NCBI GenBank assembly: GCA_016490735.1
Contig: JAEMWC010000081.1
Location: forward strand, 530,001 to 594,000
Direction of reading: 5' to 3'
DNA: 64,000 nucleotides
Origin: Pachyseris speciosa
Lineage: Eukaryota; Cnidaria; Anthozoa; Scleractinia; Pachyseridae
Shown here: piece by piece, positions 1 to 12,496 of the stretch
Layout: each line of letters begins with the position of its first letter
How positions within the stretch are numbered: the stretch's first letter is position 1
The notes under the pieces: generated by a model
The model's input: the letters and a program-made list of their open reading frames with translations, nothing else
The model's database searches: none
What the model was told of the DNA's origin: nothing
Made by a program: the position numbers and the translations under genes

Positions 1-84
1 CTCGAGATTTTTACGGCTTTCCGTGGTACCTTGATGTAGGGAAAGGCCGGAGATTGACATGTGTTGTTTGGAATGGTTAGGGAG
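1..84 (-). mobile_element. Penelope-like element fragment, cut by the window edge
   Basis: Read on the minus strand, these bases match almost base for base the C-terminal coding part of the Penelope-like fragment at 1107-1190. The similarity stops abruptly after GGTTAGGGAGATT at about 84, where the local tandem-repeat sequence begins. It is therefore a second, shorter copy of the same element that continues beyond the window start. Only a few dozen codons of the post-GIY-YIG tail are present, so it cannot be functional as seen. Confidence 0.7.
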
Positions 85-822
85 ATTATTCACTTACAAA
101 ACTTCGATAAACATTTATTTTCTAGGAATAGCTCTCAAAAGAGAGAAGGTAAACTTACTTGTAATGACTCTCAAATAAAAAGAGCACTAAAATACTGGCA
201 ATAACTCATAAAAAAAATGAGCACAAAAACAATAATGGTACCTTGAAGTTAGTAGAAAAAAATAATAACAATAACAATTACTCACAAAATGAAGACAATA
301 GTAACACTATGGAGTGTAGATGGTTATAGTTTTATTGACTAAGGTCTGTGGCAGCACACTTAGATATTATTTTCCTACACAATGGTCAGCTTTACAATTG
401 AAGGCTTAAATCGTCCTTAAGTGTTAATTTGACCAGCCTCATTATTGTTTCCTCCTCGTAGTCACAAGGCAGAACTTTCCTCTTTGGAAATTATTACAAA
501 GATATGATCACTCATACCCTGTTTATTACGAAGATCTTTTCTCAAATCGCAAATGTTTTCTTTTGATTTTGGTTGCTTTTCACTCATTTTACTCACAAGC
601 AAATTGCTCGATTAAACAGTTGTGTTTAGTTGTGCTATTATCTGATGATTTAAAAAACAACAATGAAATACCTTTCTGGGGTACAAGTTCTACACTATGT
701 TGTGTTCTAGATCTACCTTGGTAAGCTGCCCTTGCCTTTCATTTTCTAAAACTGCTACTACTCAACTTATTCTGTTCAAATGAATAAAGGGGAATAAAAA
801 TGAATAAAGAAACTGTGGTGCT

Positions 823-1640
823 GCATCGGTGGGCGAGTGAAACACGAAAATTTGGTTTATCAACGGAAGTTGATAATGTAAATTGACCACCATACAGGGA
901 TTCGATTAGCTGACATTTCGAGCGTTAGCCCTTCATCGGAGCGAATCGAGGAATTGTGGGTTGTGTATGGTTTATATACAGAAAATGGAGCTACGCTATT
1001 GGTGGTAACATGGTAACGTGAAAAACAGGAATAAATTAATTGAATGAAAAGCGCTCGTTGATACTGTGGGGATTAAGAGTGCCAATTTGAAAGATCAGTT
1101 TTTGCTCGAGATTTTTACGGCTTTCCATGGTACCTTGATGTAGGGAAAGGCCGGAGATTGACATGTGTTGTTTACAATGGTTAGGGAGATTAAAATGCCA
1201 AGCGACAGGTTTGGATGTGTCTTTGTCATCTTTCTCAACATCACGAAGATGTTCTCGGAATGGGTCACCTAGTCGTCTTCCTGTTTCGCCGATGTATAAC
1301 TTTTTGCATAAAGTGCAGGTTATGCAATAGATAACATTTGCGGAGGTACACGTGAAACGATCAGTGATCTGAACAGATCGCTTAGGGCCGATATTTTGTC
1401 AGTGTTTTGAATGAAAGGACAAGTTTTGCATCGTGAGTGCGCGCATTTAAAAGTGCCAGGTTGTTCAGTTGTTTTGAAAGCGCTTTTAACTAGAAAGTTA
1501 CCTACATTTTTGTCGCGTTTGAATGAAATCAGCGGTGGTTCCGAAAAGATTCTAGCAGTTTCTGGATCATTTTGTCATATCTTAAAGTTATTAAGAATGA
1601 TGGCTTTAACTCGGTTATTATGCGGGTGAAATGTGCCAAT
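823..1640 (-). pseudogene. Penelope-like element 3' part with GIY-YIG endonuclease domain
   Basis: On the minus strand an open stretch from about 1383 to a TAA at 1036-1038 encodes a GIY-YIG-type region. It contains VIYCITCTLCKKLYIGETG followed by GRRLGDPFREHLRD, then a tail ending in TLNPHSINERFSFN. This is the C-terminal endonuclease region of Penelope-like retroelements. Upstream (1384-1640) a Cys-rich segment with CKTCPF lies one base out of frame, and an in-frame stop follows further upstream, so the coding region is broken. No reverse-transcriptase part is visible, so the copy is 5' truncated. About 210 bp of 3' sequence follow the stop. In the family the domain nicks target DNA to prime reverse transcription. 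It is inert here. Confidence 0.8.
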
Positions 1641-2317
1641 TTATAAATTGCATTTATAAATCAACTGTCCAAATTCTGCGTCATTACAACTGATTATGTA
1701 GTAATGTGGTTGATTGACTAAGATCTCTGGGCCACACTTAGATATTATTTTAAGTGTTAGTTTTGGTTGCCCTCATTTTCGTTTCTTCCTCATGGTCACA
1801 AAGTAGCCATTTCCTCTCTGGAAATTATTACAAAGATCTGATCATTCGTAACCTGTTTATTACCGAGATCTTTTCATATATTTTTCATAATCGTCTGCTT
1901 TTACAACTGAAGGCTTACAAATTGTTCTTAAGTGTTAATTGTGATCAGCCTCATTTTCGTTTCCTCCTCGTAGCCACAAATTTCCTCTCTTGAATTATTA
2001 CAAAGATCTCATCACTGGTAACCTATTTATTACGGAGATCTTTTCTCAAATCGCACATTTTTTCTTTGGATTTTGATTCCTTTTCACTCTTTTTACTCAC
2101 AAGCAAATTGTTTCATTAAACGGTTGCGTTTAGCTGTCTTATCTGATGATTTAAAAAAACAACAATGAAATGCCTTTCTGGGGTTAATGTTGTACACTGT
2201 GTTGTGTTCTAGATCTACCTTGGTAAGCTGCCCTTGCGTTTAATTTTCTAAAACTGTTACTACTTAACTCGTATTCTATTCAAATTGAAACTTTCAATAT
2301 TTTTAGTTGATGAAGTC

Positions 2318-2472
2318 TGCATATCACAGGCACTGTGATGATGGTGACGATAAAGGCGCTAGTGGTAATTTTGATGGTGGACGTGATGGTGATGATGATT
2401 CTGATCGTAATGGTATGGTGATGCTTTCATAATGGTAATGGTGGTGGTGTGCGCGGTAATGGTCATAGTGAT
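2318..2472. repeat. GAT/GGT-rich minisatellite, copy 1
   Basis: Imperfect repeats of GATGGT, GGTGAT and GGTAAT follow the GATGAAGTCTGCATATCAC block. The minus strand reads as His/Tyr-rich codons, which explains the spurious histidine-rich reading frames here. Confidence 0.75.
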
Positions 2473-3618
2473 GGTCATGTTTTAAATGTGTCACCTTTAG
2501 AAAACAACCACAAATCCATTGATGAAATCTCAACTTGCATCGGATGGATAATTATTAGATCTGAGCAATTTATAAATCAACTTTCCAAATTCTGCGTCAT
2601 TACAACTAATTATATAGTAATGTGGTTCATTGACTAAGGTCTGTGGGGCACACTTAGGGGTTGATATGCCCAATTTTTAAACAAAGCCATTAATGGTACT
2701 GTCGGTTAATAGTGATAAATTTGTAACTGTATAATATCCTACGTAATTGTGACGTTCTTTTGACGAACATATCTTCATGTTACTAAATTCAGCTCTGGAC
2801 ATATCAAAATATTCCCTCCACCTTCATTACTTTTACTTTCTAATAATAGTGGCATTCTAAATATTTCAAATGCTAATCGTGGTTTGAATATTCACTTACA
2901 AAACTTTGATAAACATTTATTTTCTAGTAATAGCACTCAAAAGAAAGAGGGCAAACTTACTCGTAATGGCTCTCAAATAAAAGAGCACGAAAATACTGCT
3001 AATAGTTCATAAAAGACTGAGCATAAAAATAATAGTACCTTGAAGTTAGTAGAAAAAAATTAATAATAACAATTTCTCGCAAAATGAACAGAATAGTATC
3101 ACTATGGAATTTAAAGGGTTATAGTTTTATTGACTAAGGTCTGTGGGAGCACACTTAGATATTATTTTCCTACATAATGGTCTGCTTTACAACTGAAGGC
3201 TTACAAATTGTTCTTAAGTGTTAATTGTGATCAGCCTCATTTTCGTTTCCTCCTCCTAGTCACAAGGCAGAAATTTCCTCTCTGGAAATTATCACAAAGA
3301 TCTCATCACTGGAAACCTGTTTATTACAGAGATCTTTTCTCAAATCGCACATTTTTTTTCTTTGGATTTTGATTGCTTTTCACTCTTTTTACTCACAAGC
3401 AAATTGTTTCATTAAACGGTTGCGTTTAGCTAACTTATTATCTGATGACTTAAAAAACAACAATGAAATGCCTTTCTGGGGTTAATGTTGTAAACTGTGT
3501 TGTGTTCTAGATCTACCTTGGTAAGCTGCCCTTGCGTTAAATTTTCTAAAACTGTTACTACTCAACTCGTATTCTATTCAAATTGAAACTATCAATGATA
3601 TTTTTGCTTGATGAAGTC

Positions 3619-3765
3619 TGCATATCACAGGCACTGTGATGATGGTGACGATAAAGGCGGTAGTGGTAATATTGGTGGTGGAGATGATGCTGATGGTAAT
3701 GGTACGGTGATGCTGTGATAATGGTAATGGTTGTGGTGTGTGCGGTAATGGTCATAGTGATGGTC
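3619..3765. repeat. GAT/GGT-rich minisatellite, copy 2
   Basis: Second copy of the GATGGT/GGTGAT minisatellite within the tandem array, after the same GATGAAGTCTGCATATCAC block and before the block containing AACCACAAATCCATTGATGA. Confidence 0.75.
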
Positions 3766-5638
3766 ATGTTTTAAATGTGTCACCTTTAGAAAACAACCAC
3801 AAATCCATTGATGAAATCGGATGGATAATTATTAGATCTGAGCAATTTATGAATCAACTTTCCAAATACTGCGTCATTACAACTAATTATCTAGTAATGT
3901 GGTTCATTGACTAAGGTCTGTGGGGCACACCTAGATATTATTTTAAGTGTTAGTTTTCAATTCTCTCATTTTCTTTTACTCCTCGTGGTCACAATTAAGG
4001 TAGCAATTTCCTCTCTGGAAATTATTACAAAGATCTGATCATTCGTAACCTGTTTAATACCGAGATCTTTTCATATATTTTTTACTTTTCTCAAATGGCA
4101 CGTTTTTTTCTTTTGATTTTGATTGCCTTTCACTCTTTTTGCTCACAAGCAAATTGTTTCATTAAACGGTTGCATTTAGTTCTGCTATTGTCCAATGACT
4201 CAAAAAACAACAATGTATATTGTTTAAATTCTTTGTTATATTTTCTGCCACTTCGTATTTCATCTAATAAAATCAGCAAAATTGAAATTACTAATAGACA
4301 TGACAAGTCACTTATTAGCAAGTCTCTTCACTCATCAACCGCCACACAGCTTATCCAGAAACTTAACTGGAATCTACGAATGACCTAAGAAACCAAAGCA
4401 TGGTTCAACACCAAAAGGATTAACCAAGAGTGGTTCATTGACGTTTATTAGCATATCAAAACTGCTGGCCACGAAAAAAAGAGTCATTATGAGGTACTTA
4501 GTTTGCTAGTTGGCGGACGTGTATACACAAATTCGCCCATGTTCATTGCCTTATGCTCTGGAGTTGCTGTGTTGTCGTAACAGATTTTACTGGAGTTCCA
4601 TTTGGCCCTAATCTCTATTGTTATAGTGTCACGATTCATTAATATTGAGTCTTAGACTGTTCAGGTTTTGAGACTCACACTTGTGTTCCTTTGTTGATAA
4701 GAGCAATGTCCATTGTTAGCTCATCCTGATATGTGCAGCACGGACATACAGGTTGTGGCACTTGGTTTCTATCATCCAGAGAGTCTCCACTGATTGTGGT
4801 CATTAATTTGGAGAGATATTCATCCTTTTTTATCTTGTCGTGTGGCCATCTTTTACTGGTTACTATGAGGCGTTGGTTGCAGGTGTGTCACTTAGAAGAC
4901 CTAAGTACAAAAACTTGGGTGAACACTCCCCCTTTTTCACAAAAAAAAAACAACAACAACTATAGTACTAGTGAGACACGTTCTCTTTCCAATTACAATT
5001 TTACTACAGTACTTATACAAGACTTTGTTGTCACTGTTATCATAAAAGGTAATTGTGTTGTTATGTAGCCCAAATGTTAATAAGGAGCAATATATAACTT
5101 CATAATCTTTCAATTAAGTTGGTATCTTCATGAATCTTGTGTGTCTCCTTACTTCGGATTGTTGATCTCTGGTCTGATCTTGATTTGTGGCAGGGGATAT
5201 GTTAATAGATGGCTCGCTTAAGCCCATATCAGGTAGGCTTGCTTCTTGTGGTTGTGTTAGGGAGAGAAGTATAGAGATCTGGTCCACTGTTACTTCTGTC
5301 TGACGTGGGCAGTGGCTGTTCTATACGTTAATCAGTAAACATGTTCACTGTTGATCCTTGGGAATGGTACTGATCTGTAAGGTTACTGCGAAATGACAAA
5401 CATTCAGCAAACTCCTTTTTGGTGGTCTCCAAAACAGAATCAATTCTTGTTAACTAGGACTCTTAAGGCCAGAGAAACTCCCATATAAATGACTTTCAGG
5501 GAAATGTTCCACACGGTGTTGTGTTCTAAATCTACCTTGGTAAACTGTACTTGCCTTTAACTTTCTAATACTGCTACCACTCAACTCTTATTCTATTCAA
5601 ATTTAAATTACCAATTATATTTTTGCTTGATGAAGTCT

Positions 5639-5790
5639 GCATATCACAGGCACTGTGAAGATGGCGGTGATAGTGGCGCCAGTACTAATAGTGGTGGTGG
5701 AGGTGATGGTGATGGTATGGTGATGATGTACTGAAGGTGGTGGTGGTAGTGGTGACACTGATGGTAATAGTTATTGTAGTGTTTCCAAGG
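5639..5790. repeat. GAT/GGT-rich minisatellite, copy 3
   Basis: Third copy, richer in GGTGGTGGAGGTGAT, in the same position relative to the flanking array blocks. Confidence 0.75.
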
Positions 5791-7291
5791 TATCACCTTC
5801 AGAAAACAATCACAACTCCATTGATGAAATCTCAACTTGCATCCAATGGATAATTCTCTCATCTGAGCAATTTATAAATTACCTTTCCAAATTCTGCGTT
5901 ATTTCAACTGATTATCTAGCAATATAATTGATCTGTCAACCACTAATACGCCTCTATGTTATCAATTGATTCAAATGTTAACAGTGTTTTTTTGATAAGG
6001 AGAGAGAACAAATACTATTAATTAACTTTACACACCTATAACGAGATGTACAAGTACAAACATTTACACATCAAGGTGCACTTACCATTAATATTTTAAA
6101 GTTAACTTTTTCTATCAGTTTTCAACATAACCTCACTAACTTTGCCATATATTTATGTACAGCCAAATTACTCTTGCTTTAACAATGACAACTGTTTCTT
6201 TAAAGCAATGATAGCAACTTTCAAGTTCTTGCCACATCCACATTCCCCACTATGCACTTCACAGTTTAGTGTTCTATGAGTTTCACTAACTGATATTCAT
6301 CAATAAAACCTGCTATAACATGGGAGGGGTTGATATGCCCAATTTTTAAACAAAGCCATTAATGGTACTGCCGGTTAATGTTGATAAATTTATAATTATA
6401 TCATATCCCACCTAAATGTGACGTTGTTTTGACAAACATGTCTTCATGTTACTAAATTCACCTTTGGACATATCCAAATATTCTCTCAACCCTCATTACT
6501 TTTACTTTCTAATAACAATGGCATTCCAAATCTTTGGAATGGTAATCACGATTTCAATATTCACTTATAAAACTTTGATAAACATTTACTTTTTAGTAAT
6601 AGCTCTCAAAAGAGAGAAGGTAAACTTACTCATAGTGGCTCTCAAATGAAAGAGCTCGAAAATACTGGTAATAGCTCATGAAAGAATAAGTATAAAAATA
6701 ATAATAGTACCTTGAAGTTAGTAGAAAAAAAGTAACAACAGTTACTCGCAAAATGAATAGAATAGTAACATTATGGAATCTACATGGTTATAGTTTTATT
6801 GACTAAGGTCTGTGGGAGCACACTTAGATATTATTTTCCAACGTAATGGTCTGATTTACAATTAAAGGCTTACAACTTGTCCTTAAGTGTTAGTTTTGAT
6901 CGCTCTCATTTTCGTTTCCTCCTCGTGCGCAGAACGAAGCAATTTCCTTTCTGGAAATTATAACAAAGATCTGATCACTGGTAACCTGTTTATTAGAGAA
7001 ATCTTTTGTTATATTTTTTACTTTTCTTAAATCGCACATTTCTTTTTGATTTTGATTCCTTTTCACTCTTTTTACTCACAAGCAAATTGTTTCATTTAAC
7101 GGTTGTGTTTACTTCTGCTATTATCTGATGACTCAAAAAACAACAATGAAATGCCTTTCTAGAATGAATCTGTTTTATGTTTTAGATCTACCTTGGTAAG
7201 CTGCCCATACCTTTAATTTTTTAAAATTGCTACTACTCAACTCTTATTCTATTCAAATTCAAATTATCAATTATGTTTTGTTTGATGAACT

Positions 7292-7445
7292 CTGCATATC
7301 ACAGACACTGTCACGATGGTGGTGATAATGGCGGTAGTAGTAATACTGGTGGTGAAGGTGACACCGATGATGCTGATGGTAATGGTGTGGTAATGGTAGT
7401 AGTGGTGGTGGTGGTCGCGGTGATGGTAATAGTGATGGTAATGTT
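7292..7445. repeat. GAT/GGT-rich minisatellite, copy 4
   Basis: Fourth copy with long runs of GGTGGTGGTGGT and GATGGTAAT. A related shorter GATGAT stretch lies at 8305-8405. Reading frames on both strands are by-products of the repeat. Confidence 0.75.
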
Positions 7446-8436
7446 TCAAATGTATCCCCTTTAGAAAACAACCACAAATCCATTGATGAATTCTCAACTT
7501 GCATCGGATGGATAATTATCTCATCTGAGCAATTTATAAATCACCTTTCCAAATTCTGCGTCATTAGAACTGATTATCTAGGAATATCGCTCATCTGTCA
7601 ACCTTGTGTACGCCTCTATGTCATCAATTCATTCAAATGTTCACAGCGTTTTTTTGATAAGGAGACAACTAAAACTATTAATTACCTGTACACACCTATA
7701 AGAAAATGTAGAAGTACAAACATGTACACATGAAGGTGTACTTACCCATTAATACTTTAAAGTTGACCTTTTCTATCAGTTTTCAACATAATCTTTGTGA
7801 CTTTACCATATACTTGTGTGCAACCAAATTACCTTTCCTTTAACAGTGACAACTATTTCTTTAAAGGAGTGATAGCAACTTCTAAATTCTTGCAGCATCT
7901 ACATTCTCCCACTATGCAGTTCATAGTTTAGTGCTCTATGACTTCACTAACCCATATTCATCAATAAAAATCTGCTAAAGCATGGGAAGGATTGACATAC
8001 CGAAGTTTTAAACAAAGCCATAAAACGGTAATACCAAATTCTAAGTGACGTTGTTTTGACAAACATGTCTTCATGTTAATAAGTTCAGCTCTTCAAATGC
8101 TAATCCCAACTTCAATAATTCACTTACAAAACTTTGATAAACATTTATTTTTAGAGAAGAGTAACATAAGCTTACTTATATTAGCTCTCAAATAACAGAC
8201 CACGAAAATACTGCTAATAGCTCATAAAACAATGAGAGAAGGTCCTAGACCTCTTCAAAATTGCCATTTATCTGGTATGGACTAATGATTACTAATAAAT
8301 AAATAATGAAATGATACTGATGATGATCTTAATGATGATTCCCATGATACTGGTAGTAATACCAACAGTCGTGATAGTGATAATGCAACTCATGGTGATG
8401 CTGCCACTCAACATTTATTGTATTCAAATTTCAATT

Positions 8437-10740
8437 GAAGGGCTCGGGGCAAGAACGTCCTCTCGGTTTTTGGTCAATTTGCGATGTGCTCAATAGAAAC
8501 TGAGATTTGGCATGTGGACTTCATTCCAGTTAAAAAACATTGCTCTGTATTTGTTTTGGTTGATTTCCTCTTCGTTTTCGAGAAATAACGTATGCAAAAA
8601 ACCCAAGTCAGCTCATTCCCTTGCGTATTAATATTCATGCGCGAATTGAATTACCTTTAGGGCACCTGAAATGATTGACGCTTGGAAAGTATTGTTTGAT
8701 AGTGTGATGTAGACTATACATTTGGCGGTTAAAACATCGATTTAAGTTTCATTGATAGGAAACTTACGTGGCTGTGAGGTGTCGATTGCTAGCTAACTTT
8801 AATGGAAACTCGCCAGCCTGGTGGTCGAACGGACGTCATTTAAGTCTGTCGATCGGCAATTCAGACACTTCTGAAAGAAGCCAGTGGTGTTTCTCTGTGC
8901 GTGCCAAACGCTGGAACAAATCGGCGTTTCGCAGTACAGAGTACTGAGCCAGGCGGGACAGTCTGAAAGCAACTCTCGTCTTAAAAGCGGCCCTCAGTTG
9001 AGAGTCTTGGCCCATTTGCCAAAGGTTGCCGTGCTAGAAATTCGGAAATAAGAGTTGTTTTTTGACTTAGGCGAAAATATCGGATGTTTGAAGACGTGTT
9101 GCGCGCACTCGAAAGGATGTTTTTATGCCCACAATCCAATGCGACCACAGAGGGCGCTGTCTCCTTGAAAAGTTCTTGCGAGGACTGGAAATGAATATTC
9201 GCTCGGCTGCGGTTGGAAAATTTTCACTTCGGAGCGGGAACATTACGGAGAATTCATCTCAGAGTGGGAAATTCGGAAGACGAGCAGTCAGTCCGTTTTC
9301 GATGAGCTGAGTATCTTGCAAACAGTGCATTTTCCATCGGTTTTCATTTCTAAACGGCACTTTCAGAATAGTAAGTTTTGCGTGGTTTTGGCGGTTGAGA
9401 AATGTCGGCAATGGATTCATTTTCGTCGTCAAATGGAAAATATGGAACGAAAATGGTATTAAAATCAAAGTAAATGACGACAGGTCAAGACTTTGGACAA
9501 CATGCTTAACTAGTTCTGAAGATATTCTTTAGCTTCAAAACTGCCGAAAATTTGCATACCCGGTATATATGAAATTCGATCGCACACAATGGGCTGTCAC
9601 ACGACTCGCGTGAAAATAATTTTAACTGTTTATCTGGGGTGAAAATGCTTTTTGCCGTTAATCTTGCGTGAAATTACTTTTTGATGATGTTTACAAGACT
9701 CCATATAAGCGAACTGACCGAGGTACTCGATGCAAAAGTGATTTATATGTTAAAATACGCCAGCATGTTTATCAGAGGACGCTGTCACCTTGTCACGTCA
9801 TTTGTGCTTTGAATATTTGCTGCGTGCGGCAAAGAAAGTTTTCCTTGCACTGGTTTTCCTAGATACTCAGCTCATCGAAAACGGACTGACTACTCGTCTT
9901 GCCGATTTCCCACTCTTAGATGAATTCTCCGTAATGTTCCCGCTCCGAAGTGAAAAATTTCCAACCGCAGCCGAGCGAATATTCATTTCCAGTCCTCACA
10001 AGAACTTTTCAAGGAGACAGCGCCCTCTGTGGTCGCATTGGAGTGTGGGCATAAAAACATCCTTTCGAGCGCACGCAACACGTCTTCAAACATCCAATAT
10101 TTTCGCCTAAGTCAAAAAACAACTCTTATTTCCGAATTTCTAGCACGGCAACCTTTGGCAAATGGGCCAAGACTCTCAACTGAGGGCCGCTTTTAAGACG
10201 AGAGTTGCTTTCAGACTGTCCCGCCTGGCTCAGTACTCTGTACTGCGAAACGCCAATTTGTTCCAGCGTTTGGCACGCACAGAGAAACACCACTGGCTTC
10301 TTTCAGAAGTGTCTGAATTGCCGATCGACAGACTTAAATGACGTCCGTTCGACCACCAGGCTGGCGAGTTTCCATTAAAGTTAGCTAGCAATCGACACCT
10401 CACAGCCACGTAAGTTTCCTATCAATGAAACTTAAATCGATGTTTTAACCGCCAAATGTATAGTCTACGTCACACTATCAAACAATACTTTCCAAGCGTC
10501 AATCATTTCAGGTGCCCTAAAGGTAATTCAATTCGCGCATGAATATTAATATGCAAGGGAATGAGCTGACTTGGGTTTTTTGCATACGTTATTTCTCGAA
10601 AACGAAGAGGAAATCAACCAAAACAAATACAGAGCAATGTTTTTTAACTGGAATGAAGTCCACATGCCAAATCTCAGTTTCTATTGAGCACATCGAAAAT
10701 CGACCAAAAACCGGGAGGACGTTCTTGCTCCGAACCCTTC
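8437..10740. mobile_element. Foldback DNA element with 880-bp inverted arms
   Basis: The left arm (8437-9316) and right arm (9861-10740) are reverse complements over their whole length, each 880 bp, with a 544-bp unique spacer (9317-9860). The ends read GAAGGGCTCGGGGC on the left and the complement of GAAGGGTTCGGAGC on the right. AATT is present directly outside each end (8433-8436 and 10741-10744), which fits a 4-bp target duplication. The insertion splits one unit of the surrounding tandem array between its ATTCAAATTTCAATT and ACCAATTCTG parts. The arms and spacer encode no convincing protein, so this is a non-autonomous element with long terminal inverted repeats. The transposase family that moves it is not identified. 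Confidence 0.88.
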
Positions 10741-10870
10741 AATTACCAATTCTGTTTTTACTTGACGAAGTTTGCATATCACAGGCACTATGATGATGGT
10801 GGTGGTAGGGGAATCCCAAACCATCGAGTTTGGATTCGAGTTCGAGTTGGAGTTCAAGTTAAAGTTTACT
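10741..10870. repeat. Right-hand continuation of the tandem array
   Basis: The sequence resumes the interrupted unit with ACTTGACGAAGTTTGCATAT and a short GATGGTGGTGG stretch, matching the order seen at 2309, 3610, 5630 and 7285. It then runs into a GAGTTCGAGTTGGAG stretch and a poly-A run near 10882-10897. Confidence 0.65.
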
Positions 10871-11059
10871 ATAAAAATACCAAAAAAAAAAAAAAAATTG
10901 AGGAGGGGTAGGGGAGGGGCCTCAAAACCAGAGCCCGCCAAAATACTTACATTTCTCGAAGTACCGCACAAATGAACGACTGTATGACAAGGATTATTTT
11001 TCCGCAAACGCAAAATGTAGATGCTGACCATGATCCATGATGGTAAACAACGAGGTCCC

Positions 11060-11372
11060 CTGAGGTGCGACCCCTTACCCTTTTATATACCATTTTTGGC
11101 AGAAAAGATACCCCTTTCGTATACCTTTCATTTACAAATGGTACCCCTTTCGCATACCTTCGTTTTCTATTTTCATGCTGCGCTCATTAAATTAAAACAG
11201 TACCGTCATAAGGTATGTGTGTTTGAAATATTTTAATGAAAGGCCCTTTTAAATACCTAAATGACAGATTTCCCTACCTTTGATATACCTGAAGTGTGAA
11301 AAAGGTACCCCTTTCGGGTGGAGCCTCCCCGTATAGGCCATTATAGGGAGTAAACCCCCCCCCCGCTGGGAA
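11060..11372. repeat. Dispersed ATACC-rich repeat, copy 1
   Basis: It shares long blocks with 29600-29930, including CCCCGTATAGGCCATTATAG, AATGAAAGGCCCTTTTAAAT and repeated TATACC/TACCCC motifs. It ends in a C-run (CCCCCCCCCC near 11357). No reading frame is convincing. It is probably a non-autonomous interspersed repeat of unknown class. Confidence 0.65.
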
Positions 11373-12271
11373 GAAAATGTAGAACAGTGTCCATCTCTGC
11401 CAAAAAAAAGTGCAAGTGGCGTGACCCGTGATGCGTGACACTAACGTTGTCCACGTCCATTTATCTTGTGCCAAATCACACATTTCCTGGATGACGATGG
11501 TATTATCATAGGCACTGTTGCTGATCATCCTGTATTTAACAATGGAAAGGTAGCTTTGATTTACTTTATGAAGACTTGCAGTTGAAAGATCTATTTTGAA
11601 ATGGAAATCAGCCCTGAAACATCCCTGTGATGAAACAATCATTGAAATATCTTCATCACCAGAGAAGGATGGCGATAATGCACGTGGTGATACAATGTAA
11701 GTGTTATCTTTTAATCATTGATCAAATCGGTATTTTGGAAGAGACTGAATAAAGAAATGATGTTTTTGGATTGTATTTTCCTGTAGGTCGCTTTATTTGC
11801 TTGTACGGCCGTCCGATTGGCACAGTATTAAACTTGATCAGATTTTTAATTACCCCAAAGATTTGGCCTGCCGGTTTGCTGTCTTCTGGTAAATTATGTT
11901 AAGCAAGTAATGTATAATTTTATTTTATTAGCCACGGATTTGTTTTCTCATCTTTACACTTCCCATAGTTCCGATCAATTCAATTCAATTCAGATCAATT
12001 CAATTCGAAACTTAATATGTGACTGGTCGTTTGATAAATTCCTCACATTCCTTTATCTCTTAGGAGCGAGTAGATTTTTGACGTTTTAAATACATGTATC
12101 CCTGTAACGTGTTTTGTTTGGTTCGGTAGTGTACGTATTGGTTTTTGAGAGGTGAAGATGAGGCTATTGGTCCCTTAAATTTTGAAATAAAATCTGGTCC
12201 TGGCAAAACCCTTGCAGCAGTAAACAGACACACCATGGCCGGAAATGAGTCTGGCTTCCATTTATAACGCC
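11373..12271. other. Unassigned stretch
   Basis: No confident gene or repeat. A short open stretch near 11585-11699 ends at a donor-like GTAAGT and could be an exon remnant, but no matching acceptor or family was recognised. A small AATTCAATTC direct repeat lies near 11975-12005. Confidence 0.3.
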
Positions 12272-12496
12272 TTAAAGGGCCCTAGTCAGCCACAGCTTTG
12301 TTTTTGTTTACATACCAGAGTTTGGCTATTATTCGGAGCATGTCCTAACGATAGGAATCACTGTGAAACTACTAAAGATAATTAAACATACTTTCAGGAA
12401 CACAACTTGCAGTAAAGCAGTAAGATTTCACTTCACCATGCAATAACAGTAATTTCGATGCATCGAAAATAACGGAGGCTGACTAGGGTCCTTTAA
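12272..12496. mobile_element. TTAA-flanked MITE (left of a pair)
   Basis: TTAA at 12272-12275 is followed by AGGGCCCTAGTCAGCC. The complementary end GGCTGACTAGGGTCCT precedes the TTAA at 12493-12496. A TTAA target duplication with short terminal inverted repeats and no coding capacity is the signature of piggyBac-type non-autonomous elements. Its right TTAA is also the left TTAA of the next element. Confidence 0.7.

Larger units (their letters stand above)
85..8436. repeat. Degenerate tandem array of a long AT-rich unit
   Basis: The same blocks recur in the same order with indels between them. GATGAAGTCTGCATATCACA-like blocks start near 2309, 3610, 5630, 7285 and (after the foldback) 10768. 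The block around AAACTTTGATAAACATTTA recurs near 99, 2900, 6560 and 8120. The block around CACACTTAGATATTATTTT recurs near 355, 1735, 3160, 3930 and 6820. A block containing AAAACAACAATGAAATGCCT recurs near 650, 2155, 3455 and 7137. Spacing is 1.3-2.0 kb for neighbouring blocks. No convincing gene lies in it. It is probably a long-period satellite or an array of an old non-autonomous element. The array resumes to the right of the foldback at 10741. Confidence 0.75.

Noticed and set aside
2324..7504. Histidine/tyrosine-rich minus-strand reading frames
   Set aside because: They are translations of the GAT/GGT minisatellites. They appear in several frames at the same place and share no start or end context.
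9125..10110. Reading frames in the foldback arms
   Set aside because: They occur in both inverted arms, have no recognisable domains, and the two arms do not preserve the same frame.
11274..11642. 122-codon minus-strand frame
   Set aside because: It runs from a dispersed repeat into unrelated sequence and shows no motif.
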